Positions 23,780 through 32,575 of a DNA stretch of 39,037 nt are shown here, in pieces. The notes beneath the pieces were generated by a model, which saw only the letters and a program-made list of their open reading frames with translations, was not told the DNA's origin and made no database searches. The position numbers and the translations under genes were made by a program. Position 1 is the first letter of the stretch. The number at the start of each line of letters is the position of its first letter. This DNA comes from Saprospiraceae bacterium (GTDB lineage: Bacteria; Bacteroidota; Bacteroidia; Chitinophagales; Saprospiraceae). Location of the stretch: the NCBI GenBank assembly GCA_020629845.1, contig JAHDCQ010000007.1, forward strand, positions 1-39,037, read 5' to 3'.

Positions 23780-24798
23780 TTTTCTGCTCTTTGCTCAATA
23801 TACACGCGCAAATCTTCGAGTTGCTGATTGCTCATTTTCTCCTGCGGATAATGGGGCATATACGCCTCCTTGCCTGGTATTGGCGATGTACCGTAGCGAC
23901 TCACTTGATAAATAGAATAACGCGTATAGCGGTCTATGTGCTTATCCAAAAACTTAAAAGTCGTCTTATCGTCATCGAGCGCAAAGAAGGAGTAGCGTTC
24001 CTCAGCATGGCAATGCTTACAGCTCAAGTCGTAAATGCGTTTACCATTTTTAGGGTTGCCTGTTTCTCGATACCCAATACTTCTGTCGCCTGGTGGCTTT
24101 AAGAAAGTCGCAGGCGAACCTTGCATATATTTCGATTTTATCAAATCAATCGCGGCTGCCTGTCCCGTTTCATTTTCTAATGCTGCATTGATTTGGGCAT
24201 AATCTTCTTCACTTAATTTCAAATCGCTAAGTTCCAAGTCAATCGTCCATAAGTAAGCTAAAATAGACTCAATCTCCCACGCTTCTAAAGCACGTCCTTG
24301 CGCGCATTCTACCGCACAAAGCTGTATGGCTTCGCGGATATTATGGCGCGCAGGCTTCACCAAATCGCCATACTTTAAGAAGTAGTCGCCATTATAAAAA
24401 CTCGTTCGATTCACCGCGCCATAGAGTGCTGTGCCTTGCAAGAAGGGCAAATTATTCGCCTCTGCGTAGTCTAATTTTGCATCTAAATCTATGACAGCAA
24501 GATCAGGTTCATCGCGCACTATATTGTGACAAGAAGTGCATACAAAATGAGGGCTTTGTTTCTTGATTTTTTTACCGTCTGCTGTTTCTGCAAAACCTGT
24601 TAATACCAACCGCTCTCCTATTTCTATCGAAACGCCTTCTAGTTCGCTATCTACTTGGTGTGGAAGTGCGTCGTCGCCTAACTTTTCAAGCACTTCGCTG
24701 ACTGTAGCTGATTCATCAGCAATAAATGTAGGCGGAGCATACCAAAAAGAAAATCCCAGCAATACTACTGGTGTTATTATAAGTAAGTGCTTTTTCAT
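23776..24798 (-). CDS. Diheme c-type cytochrome
   Basis: This 340-aa protein starts at the ATG at 24798 (MKKHLLIITPVVLLGFSFWY), which gives a normal export signal; a longer frame to 24873 reads through the inverted repeat upstream. There are two heme c sites, CTSCH (87-91) and CKHCH (260-264), each within a helical cytochrome-like segment. A likely axial Met region for the second is EAYMPHYPQEKMSNQQLEDL, then RVYIEQ, close to the end as in class I cytochromes. The middle contains two extra Cys (AVECAQG). It would carry electrons in the periplasm. It is coupled by a 4-nt overlap to the downstream lipoprotein and lies downstream of a DUF5777 barrel and a small heme lipoprotein. Confidence 0.88.
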   Translation of the reverse strand: MKKHLLIITPVVLLGFSFWYAPPTFIADESATVSEVLEKLGDDALPHQVDSELEGVSIEIGERLVLTGFAETADGKKIKKQSPHFVCTSCHNIVRDEPDLAVIDLDAKLDYAEANNLPFLQGTALYGAVNRTSFYNGDYFLKYGDLVKPARHNIREAIQLCAVECAQGRALEAWEIESILAYLWTIDLELSDLKLSEEDYAQINAALENETGQAAAIDLIKSKYMQGSPATFLKPPGDRSIGYRETGNPKNGKRIYDLSCKHCHAEERYSFFALDDDKTTFKFLDKHIDRYTRYSIYQVSRYGTSPIPGKEAYMPHYPQEKMSNQQLEDLRVYIEQRAEK

Positions 24799-24816
24799 GG
24801 AATAGAAACTTCTAAC

Positions 24817-24940
24817 TTTGAATAAAATGTGGTGGTGTAAGATAACGAGTGATACTTTCGTCCAAGGGAGCATGCTCCCTTGAAGTGCTGAGTTTTTATC
24901 ACTCGCTTTTGACCACTACCTAAAATGTAACTCATTCAAA
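24817..24940. repeat. Nested inverted repeat J
   Basis: At the centre is a perfect 20-bp palindrome CAAGGGAGCATGCTCCCTTG (24863-24882). Around it are CGAGTGATA/TATCACTCG (24846-24854 with 24897-24905), GTGGT/ACCAC (24829-24833 with 24912-24916) and TTTGAAT/ATTCAAA (24817-24823 with 24934-24940). It fills the 157-nt gap between the barrel gene and the diheme cytochrome gene within an apparent operon, so it may tune the relative expression of the two. Confidence 0.85.
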
Positions 24941-24955
24941 ATTGAAAATTAGTAC

Positions 24956-25885
24956 TTATCGAATATTAAACATACGCGAAATCGTGAAGCCAATTCTAAA
25001 TTCGCCATCTAACCAATTGCTAGTCGTATTAGGTATGTAATCCGTCTCCATAATTCCTGTGGCATTCGTAAAATTGAGCTGAAAAATATGCCCTCCCGTA
25101 TCAAATTCCAAACCGAAGCCAAGTGGAATATAATACTGTACACCTGCTGTGCCACTACTCGTCAATGGACTTTGTTCGCCATTCAATGGAAGCGTTACAT
25201 CAGCAATAATGCCCACTACTCTAGAAAGCTGAATGCGCGTCGCCACGCCGAGACTGTAGGTGTCATTATTATCTCCAAATTCTACGATATTGCGATGTGT
25301 ATAGCTAGGAATAAATTGCAAAGAAAAATTCTCCGAAAACTTTTGCCCAATCAATAATTGTGCAGTATATGCCATTCGGTGCGAAGGCTTATCAAAGAAA
25401 TTGATGGACTCTGGGTTGTCTCCTTTCTGCATGGTAGAAACACTAAATACCCCTGCTGCCGTCACGCTAATGGAATTTGGGTTTTCTTCATATTGCTGAA
25501 ACAACTTATATTTCACCAAGCCATTGACTAGTTGCTTGAGTTTGCCCGCGCCCTTAGTGCGATACACACCCGCAGTAAAGCGATTCGTCACGCCGTATTC
25601 CGCGCCTATCATCACGTCCGTTGCATTTTCTAAACCGTAAAAAGTCGGCCAGCCACCTGCATCGCCAAATAAATCGCCGAAGCGGTGTCCAATACGCACA
25701 TCGAGTTTTCTTGCTTGGAGCGTTTCTAAGGAATGAGCATTGATAACGCGCCTATCCTTAAAGGTTTGGTAAACAGGCGTACGCTCTTGCTTCATTTCTT
25801 CTTCTTCCATTGTTTCTTGAGCTACTAAAAGGAATGGGATGAGTGCCAATAAAACGGCGAGTGTAAATTTGCAAGTAAAGTGCAT
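24956..25885 (-). CDS. DUF5777-family outer-membrane beta-barrel protein
   Basis: This 309-aa protein starts at the ATG at 25885, giving a signal peptide (CKFTLAVLLALIPFLLVAQ); the longer frame to 26020 adds 45 unlikely residues. After an acidic patch come TFKDRRVINAHSLETLQARK and IGHRFGDLFGDAGG, the conserved start of DUF5777 proteins. Alternating amphipathic strands then run to the end, closing with EFRIGFTISRMFNIR, an aromatic-ended strand as in outer-membrane barrels. The family commonly occurs beside cytochrome c and YceI-like genes in Bacteroidota; its role is unknown. Here it lies between a small heme-binding lipoprotein and a diheme cytochrome, which supports a role in an envelope redox process. 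Confidence 0.83.
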   Translation of the reverse strand: MHFTCKFTLAVLLALIPFLLVAQETMEEEEMKQERTPVYQTFKDRRVINAHSLETLQARKLDVRIGHRFGDLFGDAGGWPTFYGLENATDVMIGAEYGVTNRFTAGVYRTKGAGKLKQLVNGLVKYKLFQQYEENPNSISVTAAGVFSVSTMQKGDNPESINFFDKPSHRMAYTAQLLIGQKFSENFSLQFIPSYTHRNIVEFGDNNDTYSLGVATRIQLSRVVGIIADVTLPLNGEQSPLTSSGTAGVQYYIPLGFGLEFDTGGHIFQLNFTNATGIMETDYIPNTTSNWLDGEFRIGFTISRMFNIR

Positions 25886-26000
25886 GGATAAAATTCGTTG
25901 TGTCTGTTGATAGATGTGCTTTAATATAAAGTCTATTACATTACTAACTTTTCTTATATATTGTTGCGTTATAAGACTGCTTAGTTTGTATAAACATAAA

Positions 26001-26366
26001 TTAATTTTCAGGAAAGCCATTTGCCAGCCAACACTCGATAAGTTCTAGCTCATCATCGGGTAGCGTTTTCGGCTTACCATCGGGTGCATAAGAAGGCGGC
26101 ATATCCCGAAGATTCAGCACACGCGTAGCAATATTCCCACTTTCTAATGTACTCAACATACTTTGATAAGTGGTATAATCACCAATAGCTGCACCACCTT
26201 CATGGCAACCACTATAGGCGCAACTCTCCTCTATAATTGCTTCGATTTGACCATCGTAGACAGGCATCAATGTCTCACAGACACTAGACACGGTAGGTTC
26301 TGGGAGTTTGTCAAAATTGCAGGCTGCTATAAAAATCAGCACACAGAATGCTAAGAGTGTTTTCAT
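26001..26366 (-). CDS. Small heme-binding lipoprotein with CX4CH site
   Basis: This 121-aa protein has a lipobox IAAC (Cys16). One heme c-like site is C-A-Y-S-G-C-H (Cys49, Cys54, His55), with four instead of two residues between the cysteines. The C-terminal segment LRDMPPSYAPDGKPKTLPDD and IECWLANGFPEN is the usual ending of short cytochrome-like domains in Bacteroidota and Planctomycetota, with a probable axial Met in DMPP. CX4CH sites are known but uncommon. It is first in the minus-strand redox set; a candidate -7 box (TACTTTTG) lies 22 nt upstream. Confidence 0.8.
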   Translation of the reverse strand: MKTLLAFCVLIFIAACNFDKLPEPTVSSVCETLMPVYDGQIEAIIEESCAYSGCHEGGAAIGDYTTYQSMLSTLESGNIATRVLNLRDMPPSYAPDGKPKTLPDDELELIECWLANGFPEN

Positions 26367-26388
26367 CTGTTGCGTATTATGTATATGG

Positions 26389-26396
26389 CAAAAGTA
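26389..26396 (-). promoter_or_regulatory. Candidate -7 box of the cytochrome/barrel set
   Basis: On the minus strand TACTTTTG matches TAnnTTTG, 22 nt before the ATG of the small heme lipoprotein, the same kind of distance as for polA. No TTTG was found at the proper -33 spacing. Confidence 0.4.
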
Positions 26397-26506
26397 TAAT
26401 TTTTTCCTTACTAAGACGATTTTAGTGCAATTTTGTTATTAGCTTGTTAATGGAAAAATCTTCATACTTGAATCTACTTTTCAGTAGTTATTTTAGTGTA
26501 AAAATT

Positions 26507-26546
26507 GCGATTGGCTGTTTGTTCTTAGGAACTAATTGCCAATCGC
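26507..26546. repeat. Inverted repeat K between divergent genes
   Basis: GCGATTGGC (26507-26515) and GCCAATCGC (26538-26546) are perfect arms. The loop contains a second small palindrome, GTTCTTAGGAAC. It lies between the divergent heme-lipoprotein and TonB-C-like lipoprotein genes, 35 nt before the latter's ATG. Confidence 0.75.
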
Positions 26547-26581
26547 CAACAGCTAAATGCTATTAAAAGCACCCTATTTTC

Positions 26582-27061
26582 ATGCGATTGTTTACCTACA
26601 TTCTACTCTTAGCGAGCATCTGCAGCTTGCAGTCTTGCGATAAGCTACTCCAACCTGATATGATTGGTTGGATTCCTTTTGATCCCACCTTAGACGATAC
26701 CAATTTTCAGCTCTGCGACGAAGCAGCGGCACGTGGTGGACGCGTCCATTATCCACGCTATAAGGAAGGCAAACGTGACCTCAAGCAATACTTTATGCAA
26801 AATGTGCAATTGCCAAATCCAAATGGACAAAATGGACACATCGTTATTCGTTTTTTAGTAAATTGCAAGGGCAATGCAGGTCGATTTCGGATGGAACAAC
26901 TTGGGCGCGACTACAAAGCACGAGAATTTGCCGTGCATATTCCACAAACTATTCTTCAAACAATGCAGGAAATTGATAATTGGTACTTGCCCGAAGGGAT
27001 GGATGGTTATGGATTTGTAACCTTTAAAATCGAAGACGGTCAATTAGTAGATGTGATATAA
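26582..27061 (+). CDS. Lipoprotein with TonB-C-like domain
   Basis: This 159-aa protein has a lipoprotein signal (LLLASICSLQSC, acceptor Cys19). Residues about 60-155 look like a compact TonB C-terminal domain: LKQYFMQNVQLPNPNGQNGH, then IVIRFLVNCKGNAGRFRMEQ and FVTFKIEDGQLVDV. There is no transmembrane anchor for energy transduction, so it is probably a peptidoglycan- or partner-binding lipoprotein. It is 15 nt upstream of a TPR membrane protein gene and so is likely co-transcribed with it. Confidence 0.78.
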   Translation: MRLFTYILLLASICSLQSCDKLLQPDMIGWIPFDPTLDDTNFQLCDEAAARGGRVHYPRYKEGKRDLKQYFMQNVQLPNPNGQNGHIVIRFLVNCKGNAGRFRMEQLGRDYKAREFAVHIPQTILQTMQEIDNWYLPEGMDGYGFVTFKIEDGQLVDVI

Positions 27062-27076
27062 TTAAACAGACAAAAC

Positions 27077-27952
27077 ATGAACGCCTTAGTCCAACGGATA
27101 TTTAACAGTCTATTAGCTACCATTATCGGGGGTAGCTTCTTGGTGCTTTTGATGGGTATTTCGATTTATCAAAGAAAGTCCAATAATGAAAAAGCAAATA
27201 CCATTTATGAATTTCGCGAGCGTGTAGCGCGTGGTTCTGTACAAGAATATTGGCTACTCAACAAAACCATAGAAATAGATCCCAATTTTGATAAAGCACA
27301 CATGGCAAAAAGCTATACCCTTCTTCGCAGAGGACTCTATACTGAAGCTTTCGATGCTATGGATAAAGCTATTGCAGTACGACCTAAAGACCGCTTAGCT
27401 TATCGAGCAAATACCAAATTATATCGTATGCACGATTACGAGGGTGCGTTGGAAGATTTACGAAAACTGGATGCCCTCACGCCCAACTTTAGAGATGCGG
27501 TGTGGGGCGAAGACTTGTATCATGTAATGGGATTGGCCTATAAGCAAGCAGGCAGACTAAAAACTGCTTTATTTTATTTCGACCTTTCCATCAAAGAAAC
27601 GACTGAAGAGGAAGGTGAGAACTTCGTGCATGTCAAAACCTTCTATTATCGTGCCATGACGAAGTTAGCCCTAGGACAAACAAAATCTGCGCTGGATGAC
27701 CTGAATAGAGCCCTCTATTATTTCGATAAATACACCGAAGCCTACTATCAAAAAGCATATATTCTAAAAGAGTTTGGTGAACATGAAGCAGCCTATGAAG
27801 CTATGAAAGCTGCTGACAAATACTATAAAGAAGGCTATCTCTATGGCTCCTTCGACCGCATCTACTTTTCTGATATTGAACGTGGCTTATCAGAGTTTTG
27901 TGTGGATGAAGACCTGTTAAAAAACCTAAAAGACGAAGCTTTGACAAGCTAA
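27077..27952 (+). CDS. Membrane-anchored TPR protein
   Basis: This 291-aa protein has an uncleaved membrane segment near the N-terminus (about 9-30, SLLATIIGGSFLVLLMGISI). At least four TPR-type helical pairs follow: YWLLNKTIEIDPNFDKAHMA, YTEAFDAMDKAIAVRPKDRL, YEGALEDLRKLDALTPN, and TKSALDDLNRALYYFDKYTE with AYYQKAYILKEFGEHEAAYE. It is probably a scaffold facing the periplasm. The upstream lipoprotein gene ends 15 nt before, so the two likely act together. No enzymatic motif is visible. Confidence 0.82.
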   Translation: MNALVQRIFNSLLATIIGGSFLVLLMGISIYQRKSNNEKANTIYEFRERVARGSVQEYWLLNKTIEIDPNFDKAHMAKSYTLLRRGLYTEAFDAMDKAIAVRPKDRLAYRANTKLYRMHDYEGALEDLRKLDALTPNFRDAVWGEDLYHVMGLAYKQAGRLKTALFYFDLSIKETTEEEGENFVHVKTFYYRAMTKLALGQTKSALDDLNRALYYFDKYTEAYYQKAYILKEFGEHEAAYEAMKAADKYYKEGYLYGSFDRIYFSDIERGLSEFCVDEDLLKNLKDEALTS

Positions 27953-28052
27953 TCTTTTGCCCTAAAAGCCATTCATAGAGTAAATCCACCAAAAAATCGA
28001 AAAAAAGCGTAATTCCATCTTCATTTGCCTTCCTTTGCATGGAAAGTTATAT

Positions 28053-28096
28053 TGAGTGATAAATGATGAATATTTTACATCATCATTTATCACTCA
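28053..28096. repeat. Perfect 16-bp hairpin H
   Basis: Arms 28053-28068 (TGAGTGATAAATGATG) and 28081-28096 are perfectly complementary around a 12-nt loop. It lies in the 183-nt gap after the TPR gene and before the BNR propeller gene, where it could end the first transcript. No T-run follows. Confidence 0.85.
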
Positions 28097-28135
28097 TCTC
28101 TAAATTTAATCACCCACCTTTCTTAAAAATTCAAG

Positions 28136-31100
28136 ATGAAAAAAATTATACCAATTTTACTCACCCTATTCGCCTTCAATCCCAGCTTTGCACAAGTAAA
28201 AATAGCCTTTGGTGACTTAAAAGCAAGAAACATCGGGCCAGCCGTGATGAGTGGGCGCGTGGGCGATGTAGATGCCGTGCATAGCAATCCAAAAGTCCTG
28301 TACGTAGGTGCAGCAAATGGCGGCGTTTGGCGGAGCAATGATGGTGGCGCAAACTTTAACCCAATCTTCGATGAGCATACACTATCTATAGGTAAAATTG
28401 CGATTGACCAAAAACATCCTGATACGATTTGGGTCGGTACAGGCGAATCGTGGGTGCGCAATAGTGTATCCGTAGGTACAGGAATGTACGTAACTACCAA
28501 TGGTGGTAGAACTTGGACACAAAAAGGACTCGAAGACAGCGAACGCATTTCCAATATCGCTATTCATCCCGAAAACTCAGCGGTGATTTATGCCGCAGCA
28601 CAAGGGCATCTTTGGAATAGCAATGAAGAACGCGGACTGTTCAAAAGTGAAGATTTTGGCGAAACTTGGACGCGCATCCTCTACGTGGATGAAAACACAG
28701 GCTGCGCCGATTTGACGATGGACCCCAACAATCCTGATGTGCTATACGCGGCGATGTGGGAACACCGACGGTCTGCGGATTTCTTCACTTCAGGAGGTGA
28801 AGGTAGTGGACTCTATAAAACTACCGATGGAGGCAAAAACTGGAATAAAATCAGCAATGGACTGCCCGAAGGCAAGCTTGGGCGTATGGCAGTAGACATC
28901 GCGCCTTCCAATTCGGATGTGATTTATGTCACCGTCGAAGCCGAAGAAAAAGAGGACAAAGGACTCTATCGCTCTCGCGATGGCGGCAAGAATTTTGAAC
29001 TCGTAAATAGCGATTTCAATACCACTGTGCGCCCCTTCTATTTCTCGCGCCTAGTGGTAGACCCTAGCAATGAAGATAAGATATTTAAGTGTGGCTTGAG
29101 TCTTACGATTAGCGAAGATGGCGGTGAGAGTTTCCGCATCGTTGGTAGCGGTGTACATTCGGATATTCACGCGGTTTGGGTGAATCCAAATACGCCCGAC
29201 CATGTTGTGATTGGTACAGACGGTGGCGTATATCGCGCCCTAGATGGAGGACGTTCATTTGAGATGATGATGAATTTGCCGATTTCGCAATTCTATCACA
29301 TCACCGTTGATGATGCAGAGCCGTTTAATGTCTATGGCGGTTTGCAGGATAATGGTTCTTGGTATGGCCCATCGAAAAGCCCAGGCGGTATCAATAATGA
29401 AGATTGGCAAATCACGAATTGGGGCGATGGCTTCCGCGTATATCGTCATCCAACGGATGATAATGTGATTTATGCAGAGTCGCAAGGCGGCGAAATCGTG
29501 CGCTACGATGAACGCGATGGACAGCGCAAAAGCATCAAACCAATTCCAAGTAAAGGCGAGCCAGAATATCGCTACAATTGGAATACGCCAATCCAATTAA
29601 GCCCCAACAATCCTGAACGCTTGTACTGCGGCGCGCAATTCCTATTCGTTTCCAATGACCGAGGTGATAGTTGGACTAAAATTTCCCCTGACTTAACGAC
29701 GAACGATACCCAACGCCAACGCCAAGCAAAATCGGGCGGCTTATCCATTGACAATTCAACGGCAGAAAATAACACTACGATTTATGCGATAGCAGAAAGT
29801 CCTAAAGATGAGAATATCATCTGGGTGGGTACGGACGATGGCAATGTGCAAGTCACCAGCGATGGCGGCAAAAATTGGTCGAATGTCGTAGAAAATATCA
29901 GCGATTTGCCAAACGGACTTTGGGTATCGCATATAGAAGCCAGCCGTTTCGATGCGAACACTTGCTATGTAACGATAGATGGGCACAAAAGCGGTGACAA
30001 AACGCCTTATGTTTTCCAAACTACAGACTTGGGCAAGACTTGGACTTCGCTTGTGCGAGATAATGTGGAAGGCTATGCGCATTGCATTATCGAGGACATG
30101 GAGCGCGATGATATGCTTTTTTTAGGCACAGAATTTGGGCTTTATATCAGTATGGATAGCGGCACGACGTGGAAGCGTTTCGAGAATGGAATGCCTAAGA
30201 AAATCGGTATCCGTATGATGGCAATGCAAGCGCGAGAGTCTGCCCTAGTTATTGGTACACATGGACGCGGCATTTATATCATTGACGACATCGAATTGCT
30301 GCGCCAAATCACGCCTGAAATCGCGGTTGAAAAACTCCATTTTTTCGAGCAGCCTCCTGTGTACATTACGTATGGTCGCCTCACACGCCCGTTTAGTGGT
30401 GCTGGAAATTTCGTGGGTTCAAATCCACGTGGTAACAATAAAATTTCCTACTTCATGAAGAAACGGCATACCTTCGGTAAAATGACGGCTGCGCTGCATG
30501 ATGCCGATGGCGAATTTATCAAAGAATTGGGCGTAGGTAAAAGTGCAGGCATCAACACGATTAGCATTCCTGTACGCTTGCCAGCACCGAAATCTGCACC
30601 GACAAACAATCGTCAGGCATTGGGTGGAAGCCTTACGCCGCCACCTTTAGCAGAGGGCAATTATATCGTAAAAATCAAGAAAGGCAAGGATGCATTTGAG
30701 TATCCTTTCGAGCTAAAAGCTTCGCCCGAAACGATATATAGCGCAGCAGAAAGAAAGCAATCGCAAGAGGTGCAAATGCAATTGTATAGCATGACCGAGC
30801 AATTGGCATACATTTATCATTCTTTGACTGCGATGCACACGCAAGCCAATGAACGCGCTGAATCGGTGAAGAAGAAAAAGCTAAAAACAAAGCTGACCGA
30901 TTTCGCTACAGCTACGCAAAAACTCAAGGAATCACTCGTTTCATTAGAGGGTGATTTTTATGTAGATTCTAGCTCTAGCCTACGCGAAGATATTTCGACT
31001 TTGGCCTTGAACATTAGCCAATATCCAGGCAAGCCATCGGTAGGGCAAATTGCAAAAACGCAAGAACTGCAAGAACGCATGGATGAGGTACAAGCGCAAT

Positions 31101-31204
31101 TTAGTACACATAAAAGTACTATGGCGACGCTCAATACCGCATTGGAAAAACTCGAACTTGCGGCTTTGAGTTTGAAGACTTTTGAGGAATTTAAGGAGGA
31201 GTAA
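28136..31204 (+). CDS. Exported BNR/sortilin-type beta-propeller protein
   Basis: This 1022-aa protein has a signal peptide (1-19, ending NPSFA). Most of the protein (about 25-720) consists of repeated propeller blades with Asp-box motifs S-x-D-x-G-x-x-W/F: RSNDGGANF, TTNGGRTW, KSEDFGETW, KTTDGGKNW, RSRDGGKNF, SEDGGESF, VSNDRGDSW, TSDGGKNW, TTDLGKTW, SMDSGTTW. Each is near a blade-end I-A-I-x-P or V-x-P segment, as in the Vps10/sortilin and VPS10-like GHs. The C-terminal part (about 740-1022) holds a beta sandwich ending near YPFELKASP and then a helical tail. No sorting domain of type IX is visible. Such proteins are common in Bacteroidota as secreted or outer-membrane proteins of unknown substrate. 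No catalytic sialidase set was identified. Confidence 0.85.
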   Translation: MKKIIPILLTLFAFNPSFAQVKIAFGDLKARNIGPAVMSGRVGDVDAVHSNPKVLYVGAANGGVWRSNDGGANFNPIFDEHTLSIGKIAIDQKHPDTIWVGTGESWVRNSVSVGTGMYVTTNGGRTWTQKGLEDSERISNIAIHPENSAVIYAAAQGHLWNSNEERGLFKSEDFGETWTRILYVDENTGCADLTMDPNNPDVLYAAMWEHRRSADFFTSGGEGSGLYKTTDGGKNWNKISNGLPEGKLGRMAVDIAPSNSDVIYVTVEAEEKEDKGLYRSRDGGKNFELVNSDFNTTVRPFYFSRLVVDPSNEDKIFKCGLSLTISEDGGESFRIVGSGVHSDIHAVWVNPNTPDHVVIGTDGGVYRALDGGRSFEMMMNLPISQFYHITVDDAEPFNVYGGLQDNGSWYGPSKSPGGINNEDWQITNWGDGFRVYRHPTDDNVIYAESQGGEIVRYDERDGQRKSIKPIPSKGEPEYRYNWNTPIQLSPNNPERLYCGAQFLFVSNDRGDSWTKISPDLTTNDTQRQRQAKSGGLSIDNSTAENNTTIYAIAESPKDENIIWVGTDDGNVQVTSDGGKNWSNVVENISDLPNGLWVSHIEASRFDANTCYVTIDGHKSGDKTPYVFQTTDLGKTWTSLVRDNVEGYAHCIIEDMERDDMLFLGTEFGLYISMDSGTTWKRFENGMPKKIGIRMMAMQARESALVIGTHGRGIYIIDDIELLRQITPEIAVEKLHFFEQPPVYITYGRLTRPFSGAGNFVGSNPRGNNKISYFMKKRHTFGKMTAALHDADGEFIKELGVGKSAGINTISIPVRLPAPKSAPTNNRQALGGSLTPPPLAEGNYIVKIKKGKDAFEYPFELKASPETIYSAAERKQSQEVQMQLYSMTEQLAYIYHSLTAMHTQANERAESVKKKKLKTKLTDFATATQKLKESLVSLEGDFYVDSSSSLREDISTLALNISQYPGKPSVGQIAKTQELQERMDEVQAQFSTHKSTMATLNTALEKLELAALSLKTFEEFKEE

Positions 31205-31208
31205 ATTA

Positions 31209-31287
31209 TTGAACCATATAAGGCATTTAAGGCACATAAGACCAAAGCGGCAACTTATGTGTTCCTTATATGCCTTATATGGTTCAA
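31209..31287. repeat. Long hairpin I between BNR and ybaK genes
   Basis: Arms 31209-31240 and 31254-31287 pair at all but one position with a 2-nt bulge (TTGAACCATATAAGGCAT and its complement; CACATAAG with CTTATGTG), around a 13-nt loop. It begins 5 nt after the BNR stop codon and ends 11 nt before the GTG of ybaK. A longer in-frame ORF start at 31182 would translate this hairpin and is therefore rejected. Confidence 0.9.
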
Positions 31288-31298
31288 AAATAAAAACA

Positions 31299-31778
31299 GT
31301 GAAAAAGACAAACGCCATTCGATTACTCGACCAACGAAAAATCAAGTACGAACTCGTCGAATACCGATACGACCCCAACAATTTGGATGTCCAAAAGCTT
31401 GCTAAAGACAATGACTTAGCCGTAGAGCGCGTCTATAAAACCTTAGTAGCTAAAGGCGATAAAACAGGCATTGTAGTAGCTGTAATTGCAGGACATACTT
31501 CCCTAGATTTCAAAGACCTCGCCAAAGCCAGTGGCAATAAGAAAATCACGCTGCTGCCCGTAAAAGACTTGCTTGCCAACACGGGCTACATACGCGGCGG
31601 TTGTTCTCCCATTGGGATGAAAAAGGCATTTCCTGTCTTCGTAGATAGCTGCGCGGAAACGGAGGAAATTATTTATATTAATGCTGGAGTGCGTGGGGTC
31701 TTGATTGGCGTTTCGCCTTTGGACTTACAAGCGGTGACGAATGGGGTGTTTGTGGAGATTGGGCGTTTGAGGGATTGA
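31299..31778 (+). CDS. ybaK: Cys-tRNA(Pro) deacylase, YbaK family
   Basis: This 159-aa cytoplasmic protein is the length expected for stand-alone YbaK. Start at GTG 31299 (VKKTNAIRLLDQRKIKYELV); the family usually begins within a few residues of KTNAxRLLD. Conserved features include VYKTLVAKGDKTGIVVAVIA, LDFKDLAKASGNKKITLLP, and the active-site strand TGYIRGGCSPIGMKKAFPVF. It hydrolyses Cys mischarged on tRNA-Pro. The long hairpin just upstream separates it from the BNR gene; whether it has its own promoter cannot be told. Confidence 0.9.
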   Translation: MKKTNAIRLLDQRKIKYELVEYRYDPNNLDVQKLAKDNDLAVERVYKTLVAKGDKTGIVVAVIAGHTSLDFKDLAKASGNKKITLLPVKDLLANTGYIRGGCSPIGMKKAFPVFVDSCAETEEIIYINAGVRGVLIGVSPLDLQAVTNGVFVEIGRLRD

Positions 31779-31864
31779 TATGATGTAGACTTCCCTAATG
31801 TACTAACACTTGGTAATTTCTATACTGTATTTGACAATGATAGGAAAAACTAATTCTGATTAAC

Positions 31865-32389
31865 ATGGAAGATTATAAATGGACATGGCTACTACCTTTA
31901 CAAGCACTTTTTTTTGTTCCTATGCTTTTTGGGCTAGTATTAGTTGTTATGGAATCTTATTGTTTCGTACTTAGGTTAAGTTACGAAAAGCATAATCTTA
32001 AAGTGGATAAAGTACATTTAAAGAAAAGATATAAGGGAGGAGAGTTTTTAGCTGGTTCTGGAGTGACTATCAAAGACTCAATACATACTTCCGTAAGTTT
32101 AGAATCTTTAATCAGGATGAAAATTTGCCACAATAAAGAGGAGATTGAGAAATTTTTAATAAAAAAAGACAGTATTCTTCCCATTTGGACAACTCCTTCA
32201 GGAGAATTACCAGCTTTAAGAATAGGAAAAACACGGAAATTTAGTTTTTGGATAAAAAAATGCATACGTACTTGGCTTCTATTATTGATACTATCAATTC
32301 CCGTTTATATTGTGCATTTACTAGATAAAAGAGTTCAAGAGCGCTATCAGCGTAGTCTTATGACTATGAAAAATACAGAAAAAGGATAG
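31865..32389 (+). CDS. Hypothetical protein with two membrane helices
   Basis: This 174-aa protein has a first membrane helix at about 8-35 (LPLQALFFVPMLFGLVLVVM) and a second at about 133-152 (CIRTWLLLLILSIPVYIVHL). Between them is a basic soluble loop of about 100 residues; a charged tail follows. I do not recognise the family. It is AT-richer than ybaK and marks the left side of the accessory patch with the HNH and EAD-like genes. Possibly a single-gene transcript. Confidence 0.65.
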   Translation: MEDYKWTWLLPLQALFFVPMLFGLVLVVMESYCFVLRLSYEKHNLKVDKVHLKKRYKGGEFLAGSGVTIKDSIHTSVSLESLIRMKICHNKEEIEKFLIKKDSILPIWTTPSGELPALRIGKTRKFSFWIKKCIRTWLLLLILSIPVYIVHLLDKRVQERYQRSLMTMKNTEKG

Positions 32390-32512
32390 ATTAAATCTAA
32401 TGACACTAATGTATTTGGTGACTCTTATGTTGTATTGAGCCTGCTTCAGTCAGTAGTGTTTCTAGTACACCACTATACAAATTATCTACCAACTCTTGAC
32501 AAAAGCGACACT

Positions 32513-32575
32513 CGAAACGGAGTTTCGGCAACACCTTACGGGCTGAATACCCCCGATAACTATACGGGGCAGCCC
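32513..32575. repeat. GC-rich two-hairpin block N
   Basis: CGAAAC-gga-GTTTCG (32513-32527) is followed by a longer stem: GGGCTG (32540-32545) with CAGCCC (32570-32575), enclosing CCCCG (32551-32555) with CGGGG (32565-32569). It is clearly richer in GC than the AT-rich DNA on both sides. It lies in the 298-nt gap before the HNH gene pair. It could be a transposon-end hairpin, a small structured RNA or a terminator. Confidence 0.75.

Noticed and set aside
25886-26020. N-terminal extension of the DUF5777 protein
   Set aside because: Would put 45 residues before the signal peptide and overlap the end of the upstream gene.
31182-31298. N-terminal extension of YbaK by 39 codons
   Set aside because: It translates hairpin I and overlaps the end of the BNR gene; without it the protein has the family length.
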